Positions 28,572 to 37,006 of a stretch of DNA of 64,000 nt are shown piece after piece (the stretch's first letter is position 1; each line of letters begins with the position of its first letter). Made by a program: the position numbers and the translations under genes. Source of the stretch: Actinobaculum massiliense (GTDB lineage: Bacteria; Actinomycetota; Actinomycetes; Actinomycetales; Actinomycetaceae); the NCBI RefSeq assembly GCF_001457435.1, contig NZ_LN881716.1, positions 248,001-312,000 on the forward strand. The letters run 5' to 3'. Under the pieces are notes generated by a model. That model had not been told where the DNA came from. It saw only the letters and a program-made list of their open reading frames with translations, and searched no databases.

Positions 28572-29372
28572 ATGATCGGTTTTATCGGGGTAGGAAACCT
28601 GGGCGGGGCGCTCGCCCGCGGACTTATCGCGGCGGGCACACCGGCGAGCGACGTCGTCGTCTCCGCGGCGCACGTTGAGGTAGCGAAAAAATTTGCCGAG
28701 GAAACCGGCGCGCGAGCCGCGGCAACGAACCCCGAGCTGGTGGACGCGGCCGGCCACGACGGAATCGTCATTGTGGCGGTGGAGCCGGGGACTCTGGCCG
28801 AAGTCCTCGACGAGATTCGGGACGTCGCGGCAGAAAACCACACCGTTATCGTCTCCGTCGCCGCCGGGCGTTCGCTGGAGATGATTGCCGAGCATCTTTC
28901 CCCCAAGCAGCCAATTATTCGTGTGCTGCCGAATGTTGCCGCCGCGGTGGGTGAGTCGATGACGGGCATGGCGCGCGGCGAGGCGGTCAAGGATTGGCAG
29001 TTCCAGGCCGCACGCGAAATCTTTGAAGCAATTGGCCGAGTGGAAGAAATCCGCGAGTCGCAGTTCGCGGCTTATACCGCGCTGGCCGGATGCTCGCCGG
29101 CCTACGGCTTCGTATTCATGGACGCGCTTTCGCGCGCCGGGGTGAAGAACGGAATCCCCAAGGCGCAGGCCAGCCGCATTGTGGCGCAGGCGCTTTTTGG
29201 CGCGGCCAAAATGGCGCTGGAGTCCGAGAAGCCTCTGGCGGATCTAGCCGACTCGGTCCAGTCCCCCGGCGGCTCGACGGTGGCCGGCGTGGTGGAGATG
29301 GAGCTTCGCGGGCTGGGCGGCGCCGTCGTCGCGGGTGCGCAGGCTTCAATTGACAAGGATAAGAGCCTCTAA
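28572..29372 (+). CDS. proC: Pyrroline-5-carboxylate reductase
   Basis: Last step of proline synthesis, NAD(P)H-dependent reduction of P5C. Start at 28572 (MIGFIGVGNLGGALARG) behind GAGGGA; the frame extends to a GTG at 28545 that lacks support. 266 residues: Rossmann GVGNLGGA, HTVIVSVAAGRSLEMI, IIRVLPNVAAAVGESMTG, and the C-terminal VQSPGGSTVAGV signature. It is divergent from ileS and followed by valS on the same strand. Confidence 0.95.
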   Translation: MIGFIGVGNLGGALARGLIAAGTPASDVVVSAAHVEVAKKFAEETGARAAATNPELVDAAGHDGIVIVAVEPGTLAEVLDEIRDVAAENHTVIVSVAAGRSLEMIAEHLSPKQPIIRVLPNVAAAVGESMTGMARGEAVKDWQFQAAREIFEAIGRVEEIRESQFAAYTALAGCSPAYGFVFMDALSRAGVKNGIPKAQASRIVAQALFGAAKMALESEKPLADLADSVQSPGGSTVAGVVEMELRGLGGAVVAGAQASIDKDKSL

Positions 29373-29429
29373 GCGTCGCACGCGCCACAGCAACCGCGAA
29401 AGTACGCTAACGCGTGAAAGAATGGCGCC

Positions 29430-32120
29430 ATGACTCAATTCACGAAACCGTCCGCACTCCTCGATCACACGGAGGTACCGGACCGCGCAAATCTCGAAGG
29501 GTTGGAAAACAAGTGGGGCTCGGCGTGGGAAGAAAACCACGTTTACGCCTTTGACCGCGAGGCCGAACGGGCCGAGGTCTACTCGGTAGACACTCCCCCG
29601 CCCACCGTTTCCGGTAGCTTGCACATCGGACACGTTTTTTCCTACACGCACACGGACACCATGGCGCGCTACCAGCGTATGCGTGGCAAGGCCGTGTTCT
29701 ACCCGATGGGCTGGGACGATAACGGCCTGCCCACCGAGCGCCGAGTACAGAATTATTACGGCGTTCGTTGCGACCCGTCGCTCCCCTACGACCCCAATTT
29801 CGTTCCCCCGCACGAGGGCGGCGAAGGTAAATCAATCAAGTACGCCGATCAGATCCCGATCTCGCGGCGCAACTTTATTGAGCTGTGCTGGAAGCTGACC
29901 GCGGAAGACGAAAAACAGTTCGAGGCGCTGTGGCGCTACCTGGGCCTTTCCGTGGATTGGCAGCAGACTTATCAGACCATCGGCGCCAAGGCGCAGAAGA
30001 TTGCGCAGACCGCGTTCTTGCGCAACGTTGAGCGCGGCGAGGCCTACCAAGCCGCCGCCCCGGGCCTGTGGGACGTCACGTTCCAGACCGCGGTTGCGCA
30101 GGCCGAATTGGAGGCGCGCGAGTACGACGGCGCCTACCACACCCTCATTTTCCACGGCGACGGCGAAGATGTGGCCATTGAAACCACCCGCCCCGAACTT
30201 CTTCCCGCCTGTGTTGCTCTTATCGCCCATCCGGACGACGAGCGCTACCAGCACCTGTTCGGCACCACCGTCAAGACGCCGCTCTTTGGCATGGAAGTTC
30301 CGGTGCTCGCTCATCGCGACGCAGAAATTGACAAGGGCGCTGGCATCGCCATGTGCTGTACGTTCGGCGACCTCACCGACGTCACCTGGTGGCGCGAACT
30401 GGATCTGCCGATGCGCGCGATTCTGGGCAAGGACGGCCGCATTGTCCGCGATACCCCGGATTGGATCACCGATCCGAAGGGCCGCGAGATTTACGAGGAA
30501 ATGGCTGGCAAGACCACTTTCTCCGCCCGCAAGGTCGTGGTAGAAAATGCGGTAGCCAGCGGCGAGATGGTTGGCGATCCCAAGCCGACCAAGCGTATGA
30601 CCAACTTCTTCGAGAAGGGCGATAAGCCGCTGGAGATCGTCACCTCGCGCCAGTGGTACATCCGCAATGGCGGGCGCGCCTACGAGGAGGCCAACGGCAA
30701 AGACCTGCGCGAGAATATGCTCGCGGCGGGCGACGAACTGAAGTTCCACCCCGATTTTATGTCGGTTCGCTACAAGAATTGGGTGGAAGGACTAAACACC
30801 GACTGGCTGGTTTCGCGCCAGCGCTTCTTCGGCGTGCCGATTCCGGTGTGGTACAAGGTCTCCGCCAACGGCGAGACGCTTTTCGACGAGGTCCTTACCC
30901 CGTCTGAGGACGCCTTGCCCATCGATCCGACGTCGGACGTGCCCGCCGGCTACACCGAGGATCAGCGCGGGAAGCCCAACGGCTTCGTGGCAGAAATCGA
31001 CATTATGGACACCTGGGCTACTTCCTCGCTTACCGCGCAGATCGCCGCGGGCTGGCTCACCGACCCGGAGCTTTTCGGCAAGGTCTACCCAATGGACGTG
31101 CGCCCGCAGGGCCAGGACATTATTCGCACCTGGCTGTTTTCTTCCATGGTTCGCTCGCACCTTGAGTTCGGCGCGAATCCCTGGGAGCACGCCGCGATTT
31201 CCGGCTGGATCCTGGATCCGGACCACAAGAAGATGTCCAAGTCGAAGGGCAACGTGGTTACCCCAATGGGGTTGCTGGAAAAGTACGGCGCGGATGCGGT
31301 GCGTTACTGGGCGGCCTCGGCTCGCCTGGGTACCGACGCGGCCTACGAGGAAAAGCAGATGAAGGTCGGGCGGCGTCTCGCCCTGAAGATCCTCAATGCC
31401 TCCAAGTTCGCCTTCGGCGTTTTCGGACGCCCGGATGAGAACGGCGTCGGACCGGCAATCGATCTGGATCTGGGAAAGGTTTCCGAGCAAATCGATCGGG
31501 CGCTCCTCGCCAAGCTGGCGGCGGTCATCGATGCAGCCACCGAGGCTTTCGAGAATTACGATCACGCCCGGGCCCTTGAGATAACCGAGGCTGCCTTCTG
31601 GGAGTTCTGCGATGACTACCTGGAGCTGGTCAAGGATCGCGCCTACGGGGAAGGCCCAAGCGCGAACTCCGCGAAGGTGACCCTCGGGGTTGGAGTGGAC
31701 ACGTTTGTGCGCCTCTTGGCTCCGTTCATTCCCTACGCCACCGAAGAGGTGTGGAGCTGGTATCGCACGGGCTCGGTGCACCGCACTGCCTGGCCGACTT
31801 CCGAGGCGATTCGCGCTGCGGCCGGCGAGGCTGAGGCGGCGTTGCTAGACACAGCGGCAGCGGCTCTGGCCGCTCTGCGCGGGTTGAAGTCCACCGCGAA
31901 GGTTTCGCAGCGCACAACCTTCGAGCACGCGGTTATCGTATACGACGCCGACGTTCCGGGAACGTATACGGAGCTGGAAGCTGTGCGTGATGACCTCACG
32001 CGCGCCGCCCACGTTCGCGGTGATCTGGTCTTCCAGCCGGGCAAGCCCGAGGGCGGCCCAGTGGCGGCGGATGCGGAGCTGAGCAAGCTCGACCCGCCCC
32101 AGCCGAAGCAAAAGGGCTAA
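29430..32120 (+). CDS. valS: Valyl-tRNA synthetase
   Basis: Charges tRNA-Val with editing of threonine. 896 residues: the class I motif LHIGHVFSYTHTDTMARY at about 63, a CP1 editing domain (AIETTRPELLPACVALI), KKMSKSKGNVVTP for KMSKS, and an anticodon-binding domain. The C-terminal coiled-coil arm seen in many ValRS is short. Three 11-base repeats containing the stop codon follow. Confidence 0.96.
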   Translation: MTQFTKPSALLDHTEVPDRANLEGLENKWGSAWEENHVYAFDREAERAEVYSVDTPPPTVSGSLHIGHVFSYTHTDTMARYQRMRGKAVFYPMGWDDNGLPTERRVQNYYGVRCDPSLPYDPNFVPPHEGGEGKSIKYADQIPISRRNFIELCWKLTAEDEKQFEALWRYLGLSVDWQQTYQTIGAKAQKIAQTAFLRNVERGEAYQAAAPGLWDVTFQTAVAQAELEAREYDGAYHTLIFHGDGEDVAIETTRPELLPACVALIAHPDDERYQHLFGTTVKTPLFGMEVPVLAHRDAEIDKGAGIAMCCTFGDLTDVTWWRELDLPMRAILGKDGRIVRDTPDWITDPKGREIYEEMAGKTTFSARKVVVENAVASGEMVGDPKPTKRMTNFFEKGDKPLEIVTSRQWYIRNGGRAYEEANGKDLRENMLAAGDELKFHPDFMSVRYKNWVEGLNTDWLVSRQRFFGVPIPVWYKVSANGETLFDEVLTPSEDALPIDPTSDVPAGYTEDQRGKPNGFVAEIDIMDTWATSSLTAQIAAGWLTDPELFGKVYPMDVRPQGQDIIRTWLFSSMVRSHLEFGANPWEHAAISGWILDPDHKKMSKSKGNVVTPMGLLEKYGADAVRYWAASARLGTDAAYEEKQMKVGRRLALKILNASKFAFGVFGRPDENGVGPAIDLDLGKVSEQIDRALLAKLAAVIDAATEAFENYDHARALEITEAAFWEFCDDYLELVKDRAYGEGPSANSAKVTLGVGVDTFVRLLAPFIPYATEEVWSWYRTGSVHRTAWPTSEAIRAAAGEAEAALLDTAAAALAALRGLKSTAKVSQRTTFEHAVIVYDADVPGTYTELEAVRDDLTRAAHVRGDLVFQPGKPEGGPVAADAELSKLDPPQPKQKG

Positions 32121-32155
32121 TAACGGGCTAATAAGGGGCTAAAAGTAGCTACCTT

Positions 32156-32200
32156 CAGTCGGCCGTCGCCGGGCAAACCAAGCCTTGCGACGGCCGACTG
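32156..32200. terminator. Bidirectional terminator between valS and DUF222/HNH gene
   Basis: Perfect 14-bp inverted repeat CAGTCGGCCGTCGC (32156-32169) and its complement (32187-32200) with a 17-base loop. The flanking genes are convergent, so it can serve both. Confidence 0.65.
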
Positions 32201-32292
32201 CTGTACCCGCCTCCCGCTTCGGCGGTCTGCTTCGATCCCCGCTCGCGCTCCAGCTACCCGCTTCCGCGACCCGTTTCCGCAGACCGCTTCGC

Positions 32293-34680
32293 TCACTCAC
32301 TCGCACCCCAGCGATGTACTCCAATAAGTCCGTCGGTGTCGTTTTCGAAGAGGAGACCATTGGAGTGAACATGGATGCGCACGTGCTCGCTGTGGACGTA
32401 GCAGTGATGACGCCAGCACAGGCAAACCGCGTTATTTAGGTCCGTGGGGCCGGTCCCATCGGCCCAGCCCTGCGCATGGTGGATGTCGCAGGTCTGATAC
32501 GTATCGGTGCACCCGGGGAAGACGCATCCTCCGTCGCGAGCGATCACCGCATTTCTTTGATCGTCCGAATATAGGCGGGTGGCTTTACCCGCATCGAGCA
32601 CAGTGCTTGAACCGGCAAACACGGTTCGAATGATCAGCGAATCGCACAGCAGGTGCCCCAACTGGGAGGGAAGTAGCGGAGTACCATCGCCGAGCACAGC
32701 CGGCTCGTATCCGACGAAACCTTCCGGCGAGGGATCGTCGGGGATGGTCCCGCGAGCATCACCTAGGCTGGCGGCGGTTTCAGCGGTTCCGGCCTGATGG
32801 CTGCACGCTTCATCCCCACCGGCTCGATCTCCACCGGCCTGATCTCCAGCAGATAGATCACTATCAGCTCGAGTGCCACCAGCTTCAGCCATCGCCTCTT
32901 GGACCGACGCAACCAATCCAGCAGCGCGACGACGTTCCGGAGTGAAGCCGGAACTTGTGCACTCGCCGCGCCAGCCCAAGCCCTTACCCGAGACTGAGCA
33001 CACCGGTGCCGAGGATGGAGTTGATTTCAAGGAAGCAACGGAATCCTCCAGCCCACAAATCCCCGGTTGCATATACCGAGTGTCAAGCGACTGGGCGCGC
33101 GCGACCTCCACGTCGTTTACCCGCCCGCACTTCTTTTGTGCTTCCAGGCAGTACGGGCATTGAGGCGTACCCGCCAAAGGATGCGAATGACCACAGGCGA
33201 TATCGAACTTCGCGGCCGACGCGATCTCTATCCTTCGATAGGAGGCGTCTAATTTTGCGAGTTTCTTTTTTACGAATTCACTCTCATCGCCATCGATGCG
33301 ATCCGGTGGCCGCCCGGTACTTCCCGAATCAACGAGTTTGCCTGAGCCTCCAGTGCCGCCCGGATCTCCGGGACTGTCCGAGCCGCCAGCACCGCCAAAC
33401 CTTGCGGAACCACCAGCTTCGCCGGCACCGCCAAACCCTGCGGAACTACCAAATTCACCAAGACCACCCGACTCACCAGGCTTGTCCAAAATCCCGAGCA
33501 TCGTTGGTTTTTCGAAAGCGCTCCCGCATTTCTTTGCTCCAGCGTCCGTGCCAACCTCTGCGCTAGTAGCCTTTCCAACACTGAGTTCGGCATAGCGTTC
33601 AAGCGTTTCCATCGGAACCCGAACCATTACGTAGCTCAAAACTCGATTGTTTTGGCGCGCGCCTTCCGTTGGCTGGCCGCCTGCACCGTTGAGAATTGCT
33701 GTTGTGAAAGCAGCCGCTCGGCGCTGGGCAACGCTACGGTGATCATCTTTGGCTTTACGCCCCATGATGGAGTTGAACCAGGCGTTGACGTGGTGACCGT
33801 CGATGTCATCAAAATCGCCACTGAGCTTCCATCCGGTGCCGTCATCCTTCGCGAATAACGATAGCCGCGACACTTGGGAAACACGCTTGGCCTTGCGCTC
33901 CATAACAACGGGGAAAACCTTGATCGCCCAGGCCCGAAGAGCCTTGCCAAAAGCCTCCGGCGTCGTCGCCTTCTTCGCGAGCTCAAGAAGAAGCGCCTCT
34001 TCTTCCGGGTTTTCGGCGAGATACTCCCGGATCTTGGAAGCGCTCCCCACCCGAGCTTTTAGAACATCGACGAAACCTACCGGAAGCGCGCCATCTTTCA
34101 CCGCCTGGCCAAATAACGGAAATTCAACCGCCGTTCGCGCGCGCTCCATCGCCTTCCGCGCAGCCGCGCCTGACTCGCCCTTACTCTCGAGCAGGTCCTT
34201 CGGGTGCGGATATTGCACCGGGTCAGTGAAGTTTCCCTGGGGCACCGCCGTAGGAGCCACCGGTTCGCGCCCTTCCTCCGCCGCTTGCCGATTCTTCTTC
34301 GCCACCCTTGCCACCTCAGCACGTGCCTCCGCTTCTCCCAGCCACGCCGCTTCGACGCCCTGCAACGCGTTTCGGCGCGCGACGACGCCCGCAATCAACC
34401 GCTCGAGATCGCCATTGTTGATCTCTGCCAGCGGCAACTCACGCAGGTCCGCGGTGATTCCATCCAGCTCAGAAAATAGTTTTTTGGCGGCCCCGGGAAA
34501 TGAAACGGTTGCCTCGACAGCCCTGGAGCCGAAGCAATTTGCGCCCAAGCCACCAGCACCCGAACCATCAGTGCCGACCGGGACCAAAACCGCGGATTCC
34601 GCAGCGCCGTCGAACAATGTTGCCCCCTCGGGACTTGAAGGCGGGGATAGCTCATCACCTGGCTTCGGTAATGCCGACAT
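32293..34680 (-). CDS. DUF222 / HNH endonuclease domain protein (13E12-type)
   Basis: Member of the actinobacterial 13E12 repeat family, which pairs an N-terminal DUF222 with a C-terminal HNH nuclease; biological role unclear. 795 residues, longer than most. DUF222 spans about 100-390. A Gly/Ser-rich PGRS-like linker covers about 400-460, then a Cys pair region (CGHSHPLAGTPQCPYC). The HNH motif reads RDGGCVFPGCTDTYQTCDIHH, then NNAVCLCWRHH, with all Cys and His residues present. The start has GGGAGGTGAG ahead and a consensus promoter 40 bases upstream. Confidence 0.9.
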   Translation of the reverse strand: MSALPKPGDELSPPSSPEGATLFDGAAESAVLVPVGTDGSGAGGLGANCFGSRAVEATVSFPGAAKKLFSELDGITADLRELPLAEINNGDLERLIAGVVARRNALQGVEAAWLGEAEARAEVARVAKKNRQAAEEGREPVAPTAVPQGNFTDPVQYPHPKDLLESKGESGAAARKAMERARTAVEFPLFGQAVKDGALPVGFVDVLKARVGSASKIREYLAENPEEEALLLELAKKATTPEAFGKALRAWAIKVFPVVMERKAKRVSQVSRLSLFAKDDGTGWKLSGDFDDIDGHHVNAWFNSIMGRKAKDDHRSVAQRRAAAFTTAILNGAGGQPTEGARQNNRVLSYVMVRVPMETLERYAELSVGKATSAEVGTDAGAKKCGSAFEKPTMLGILDKPGESGGLGEFGSSAGFGGAGEAGGSARFGGAGGSDSPGDPGGTGGSGKLVDSGSTGRPPDRIDGDESEFVKKKLAKLDASYRRIEIASAAKFDIACGHSHPLAGTPQCPYCLEAQKKCGRVNDVEVARAQSLDTRYMQPGICGLEDSVASLKSTPSSAPVCSVSGKGLGWRGECTSSGFTPERRRAAGLVASVQEAMAEAGGTRADSDLSAGDQAGGDRAGGDEACSHQAGTAETAASLGDARGTIPDDPSPEGFVGYEPAVLGDGTPLLPSQLGHLLCDSLIIRTVFAGSSTVLDAGKATRLYSDDQRNAVIARDGGCVFPGCTDTYQTCDIHHAQGWADGTGPTDLNNAVCLCWRHHCYVHSEHVRIHVHSNGLLFENDTDGLIGVHRWGASE

Positions 34681-34725
34681 GAGCTCACCTCCCTCACATT
34701 CATCCCGGTACCTACCGACAAAAAG

Positions 34726-34754
34726 ATTATATCTTTTCTGGTTAGATTTGACAA
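34726..34754 (-). promoter_or_regulatory. Consensus promoter of the DUF222/HNH gene
   Basis: Minus strand TTGTCA, exactly 17 bases, then TATAAT. The predicted start of transcription is near 34719, leaving a leader of about 40 bases with a good ribosome site. This is the best -10 match I found in the window. Confidence 0.8.
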
Positions 34755-34755
34755 T

Positions 34756-34773
34756 GTTTAAAACGTTTTAAAC
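34756..34773. promoter_or_regulatory. 18-bp perfect palindrome upstream of HNH promoter
   Basis: GTTTAAAACGTTTTAAAC is fully self-complementary, with a central CG as in LacI-family operators. It lies 1 base beyond the -35 of the DUF222/HNH promoter, in the shared intergenic region with the acyl-CoA synthetase cluster. The regulator is unknown. Confidence 0.55.
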
Positions 34774-34902
34774 GCATTGCGATCTTATAACGATTTTTCA
34801 TTCTTTTTAACGCACTAATGTTCCATTCAAAGTCTGGCACACCGCTCCGACACGACTTTCGACCGCAGGTCCATGCCGCCAGCGAAACACCCCTCACGAT
34901 TT

Positions 34903-34920
34903 ACTTACGCTTCCGTAAGT
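34903..34920. promoter_or_regulatory. Palindromic operator upstream of first acyl-CoA synthetase
   Basis: ACTTACG-CTTC-CGTAAGT, perfect 7-bp arms. It falls inside the spacer of a putative plus-strand promoter (TTACTT at 34901, 17 bases, GATATT at 34924), so a bound repressor would block it. A closely related site precedes the third synthetase gene. The size and symmetry suit a TetR-type regulator. Confidence 0.65.
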
Positions 34921-34956
34921 TGCGATATTGTTACCCCCAGTTGAACGGAGGAACGC

Positions 34957-36891
34957 GTGGTAGAACAGCAAAATCAGACCGGAGCCGCCCCCGCGGAAAA
35001 CCGCACCGCCCCCGCGGAACCCCAGTGCGCCCCGGAAACTCTGCGCCAAGACCAGCATGAGGATAAGTTCCGGCAGGGGAAGCCAATTAGCTTCACCCCC
35101 GCGGTGGTCGAGGTGGCCGAGGAGATGTCGATCCCGCGAGTGCTGCGAAACAATGCGCGCAACCTCCCCGATCAGCAGATCATCGCGCGGAAAAGCGCCT
35201 ACGGAACCTGGTCGGCGCTGAGCTGGCGGGCATTCGAAGCCGATTATCGGGCGTTGGCGCGCGGATTCATCGCGCTCGGGGTGCGGCCGGGCGAGCGGCT
35301 GGCGATTATGTGCCACACCCGCTACGAATTCACGCTGATTGATGCCGCACTCTGGTCAATTGGCGCCATGGCGGTTCCCATCTACGAAACCGACTCGGCC
35401 GAGCAGGCCGCGTGGATCGTGGAGGACGCCCAGTGCCGCATGGCGATCGTGGAAAACGCGCAAATGCAGGGAATGCTTGCCCCGCTCGCCGCGAAGATCA
35501 ACACGCTCGAACAAATCTTCGTTATCGAATCGGACGATCTGACGAAAATCGCCGCGCGCGGTGATTTAGAGCTCGAGAACGAAATCGACCGCCGAATTGA
35601 CGCGATCCACGCCTCCGACGTTGCCACGATTATCTATACCTCGGGCACCACCGGCCGCCCGAAGGGCGCGAAGATCACCCACCGCAATCTGCTCCACCTC
35701 GCGATTAATGGCCCGCTGGACAACAATCTGCGCGACCTTTTCTTCCCGAACAAGCGCACGTTGTTATTCCTGCCGATGGCCCACGTTTTTGCGCGATTTA
35801 TTAACGTCGCGGCGCTCTATCATTCGCTTTATATCGCCTACGAACCAGACACCAGCCAGCTGGTGAGCTCGATGGCGAGTTTCCAGCCGGACTTCTTCCT
35901 CGCCGTCCCTCGAGTTTTCGAGAAGATCTACAACGCGATTGACGCGAAGAACACCGGTTTCAAACAAAAAATGTTCCGCTACTACGCCAAGGTTGCGATT
36001 GAGTATTCGCGCGCGCTAGAAACCCCGGAAGGCCCCAATCTCCGCCTGCGCGCCGCGCATATCGCCGGAGACCACCTGGTTTACGGGAAAATTCGCGAGG
36101 CCACCGGCGGCAAGCTCACCTACGCGATTTCCGGTGGGGCGCCACTTTCGGCACGGCTGGCGCACTTCTTCCGCGGCGCGGGAATCACGATTCTGGAAGG
36201 TTACGGCACCACCGAGACGACGGCGCCTACCGCCGTCAATCAGCCAAACCGAATGCGGGTTGGCTCGGTGGGGCCCGCATATCCGGGTACACGCGTGGTC
36301 GAGGCGCCGGACGGAGAAATCCTGGCGAAGGGCGATCATATTTTCGCCGGCTACCTCAATAATGACGAAGCCACCAAGGAGTCCTTTACCGACGACGGCT
36401 GGTACCGGACCGGCGACATCGGGAAAATCGATGCGGACGGCTACATCTGGATTACCGGCCGTAAGAAGCAACTCATCGTGACGGCGGGCGGAAAGAACGT
36501 CTCCCCCGCGGTGCTCGAGGATCGCTTGCGCTCGCATCCGCTGATTTCCGAGGTGGTCATTGTGGGCGATAAGAAGCCATTTATTGCCGCGCTGGTGACC
36601 CTGGATCGGGACATGCTCCCGGTGTGGCTGAAGAATAAGGGCTTGGGAAATATGACCCTGGCGCAGGCCGCCACCGACCCGCAAGTGATTGCCGCGATTG
36701 ACCGCGCCATAAAGCGCGCAAATAGCGCGGTTTCGCGCGCCGAATCGGTACGGAAGTTCGTTATTTTACCTACTGATTTCACGCCCCAGAACGGCTACCT
36801 CACGGCCTCGCTAAAAGTGAAGCGTGACCTGGTGTTGCGCGATTTCAACGACGTCGTCGAACGAGATCTGTACGGCAACAGCAGCAAATAA
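34957..36891 (+). CDS. Long-chain acyl-CoA synthetase (paralogue 1 of 3)
   Basis: AMP-dependent ligase, FadD15-like, activating fatty acids to acyl-CoA. 644 residues from a GTG with GGAGGAAC ahead; the first 40 residues (Glu/Pro/Ala-rich) are unique to this copy. Motifs: IIYTSGTTGRPKGAKITHRN (ATP P-loop), GYGTTETTAPTAVNQ (acyl/adenylate), GDIGKIDADGYIWITGRKK (hinge) and the C-terminal lysine in YLTASLKVKRDL. First of three tandem paralogues. Substrate chain length cannot be told from sequence. Confidence 0.92.
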   Translation: MVEQQNQTGAAPAENRTAPAEPQCAPETLRQDQHEDKFRQGKPISFTPAVVEVAEEMSIPRVLRNNARNLPDQQIIARKSAYGTWSALSWRAFEADYRALARGFIALGVRPGERLAIMCHTRYEFTLIDAALWSIGAMAVPIYETDSAEQAAWIVEDAQCRMAIVENAQMQGMLAPLAAKINTLEQIFVIESDDLTKIAARGDLELENEIDRRIDAIHASDVATIIYTSGTTGRPKGAKITHRNLLHLAINGPLDNNLRDLFFPNKRTLLFLPMAHVFARFINVAALYHSLYIAYEPDTSQLVSSMASFQPDFFLAVPRVFEKIYNAIDAKNTGFKQKMFRYYAKVAIEYSRALETPEGPNLRLRAAHIAGDHLVYGKIREATGGKLTYAISGGAPLSARLAHFFRGAGITILEGYGTTETTAPTAVNQPNRMRVGSVGPAYPGTRVVEAPDGEILAKGDHIFAGYLNNDEATKESFTDDGWYRTGDIGKIDADGYIWITGRKKQLIVTAGGKNVSPAVLEDRLRSHPLISEVVIVGDKKPFIAALVTLDRDMLPVWLKNKGLGNMTLAQAATDPQVIAAIDRAIKRANSAVSRAESVRKFVILPTDFTPQNGYLTASLKVKRDLVLRDFNDVVERDLYGNSSK

Positions 36892-37006
36892 ACCGCCCTC
36901 CACCCAAAAGACGTAAGGTAGGGACAAGAAATCCGCGACTGCCCCGGGAATACGCACGGGAGTAGGCCTTCTATTATGCGCGGGGTGCGACGAGGAGTTT
37001 AGAGCC

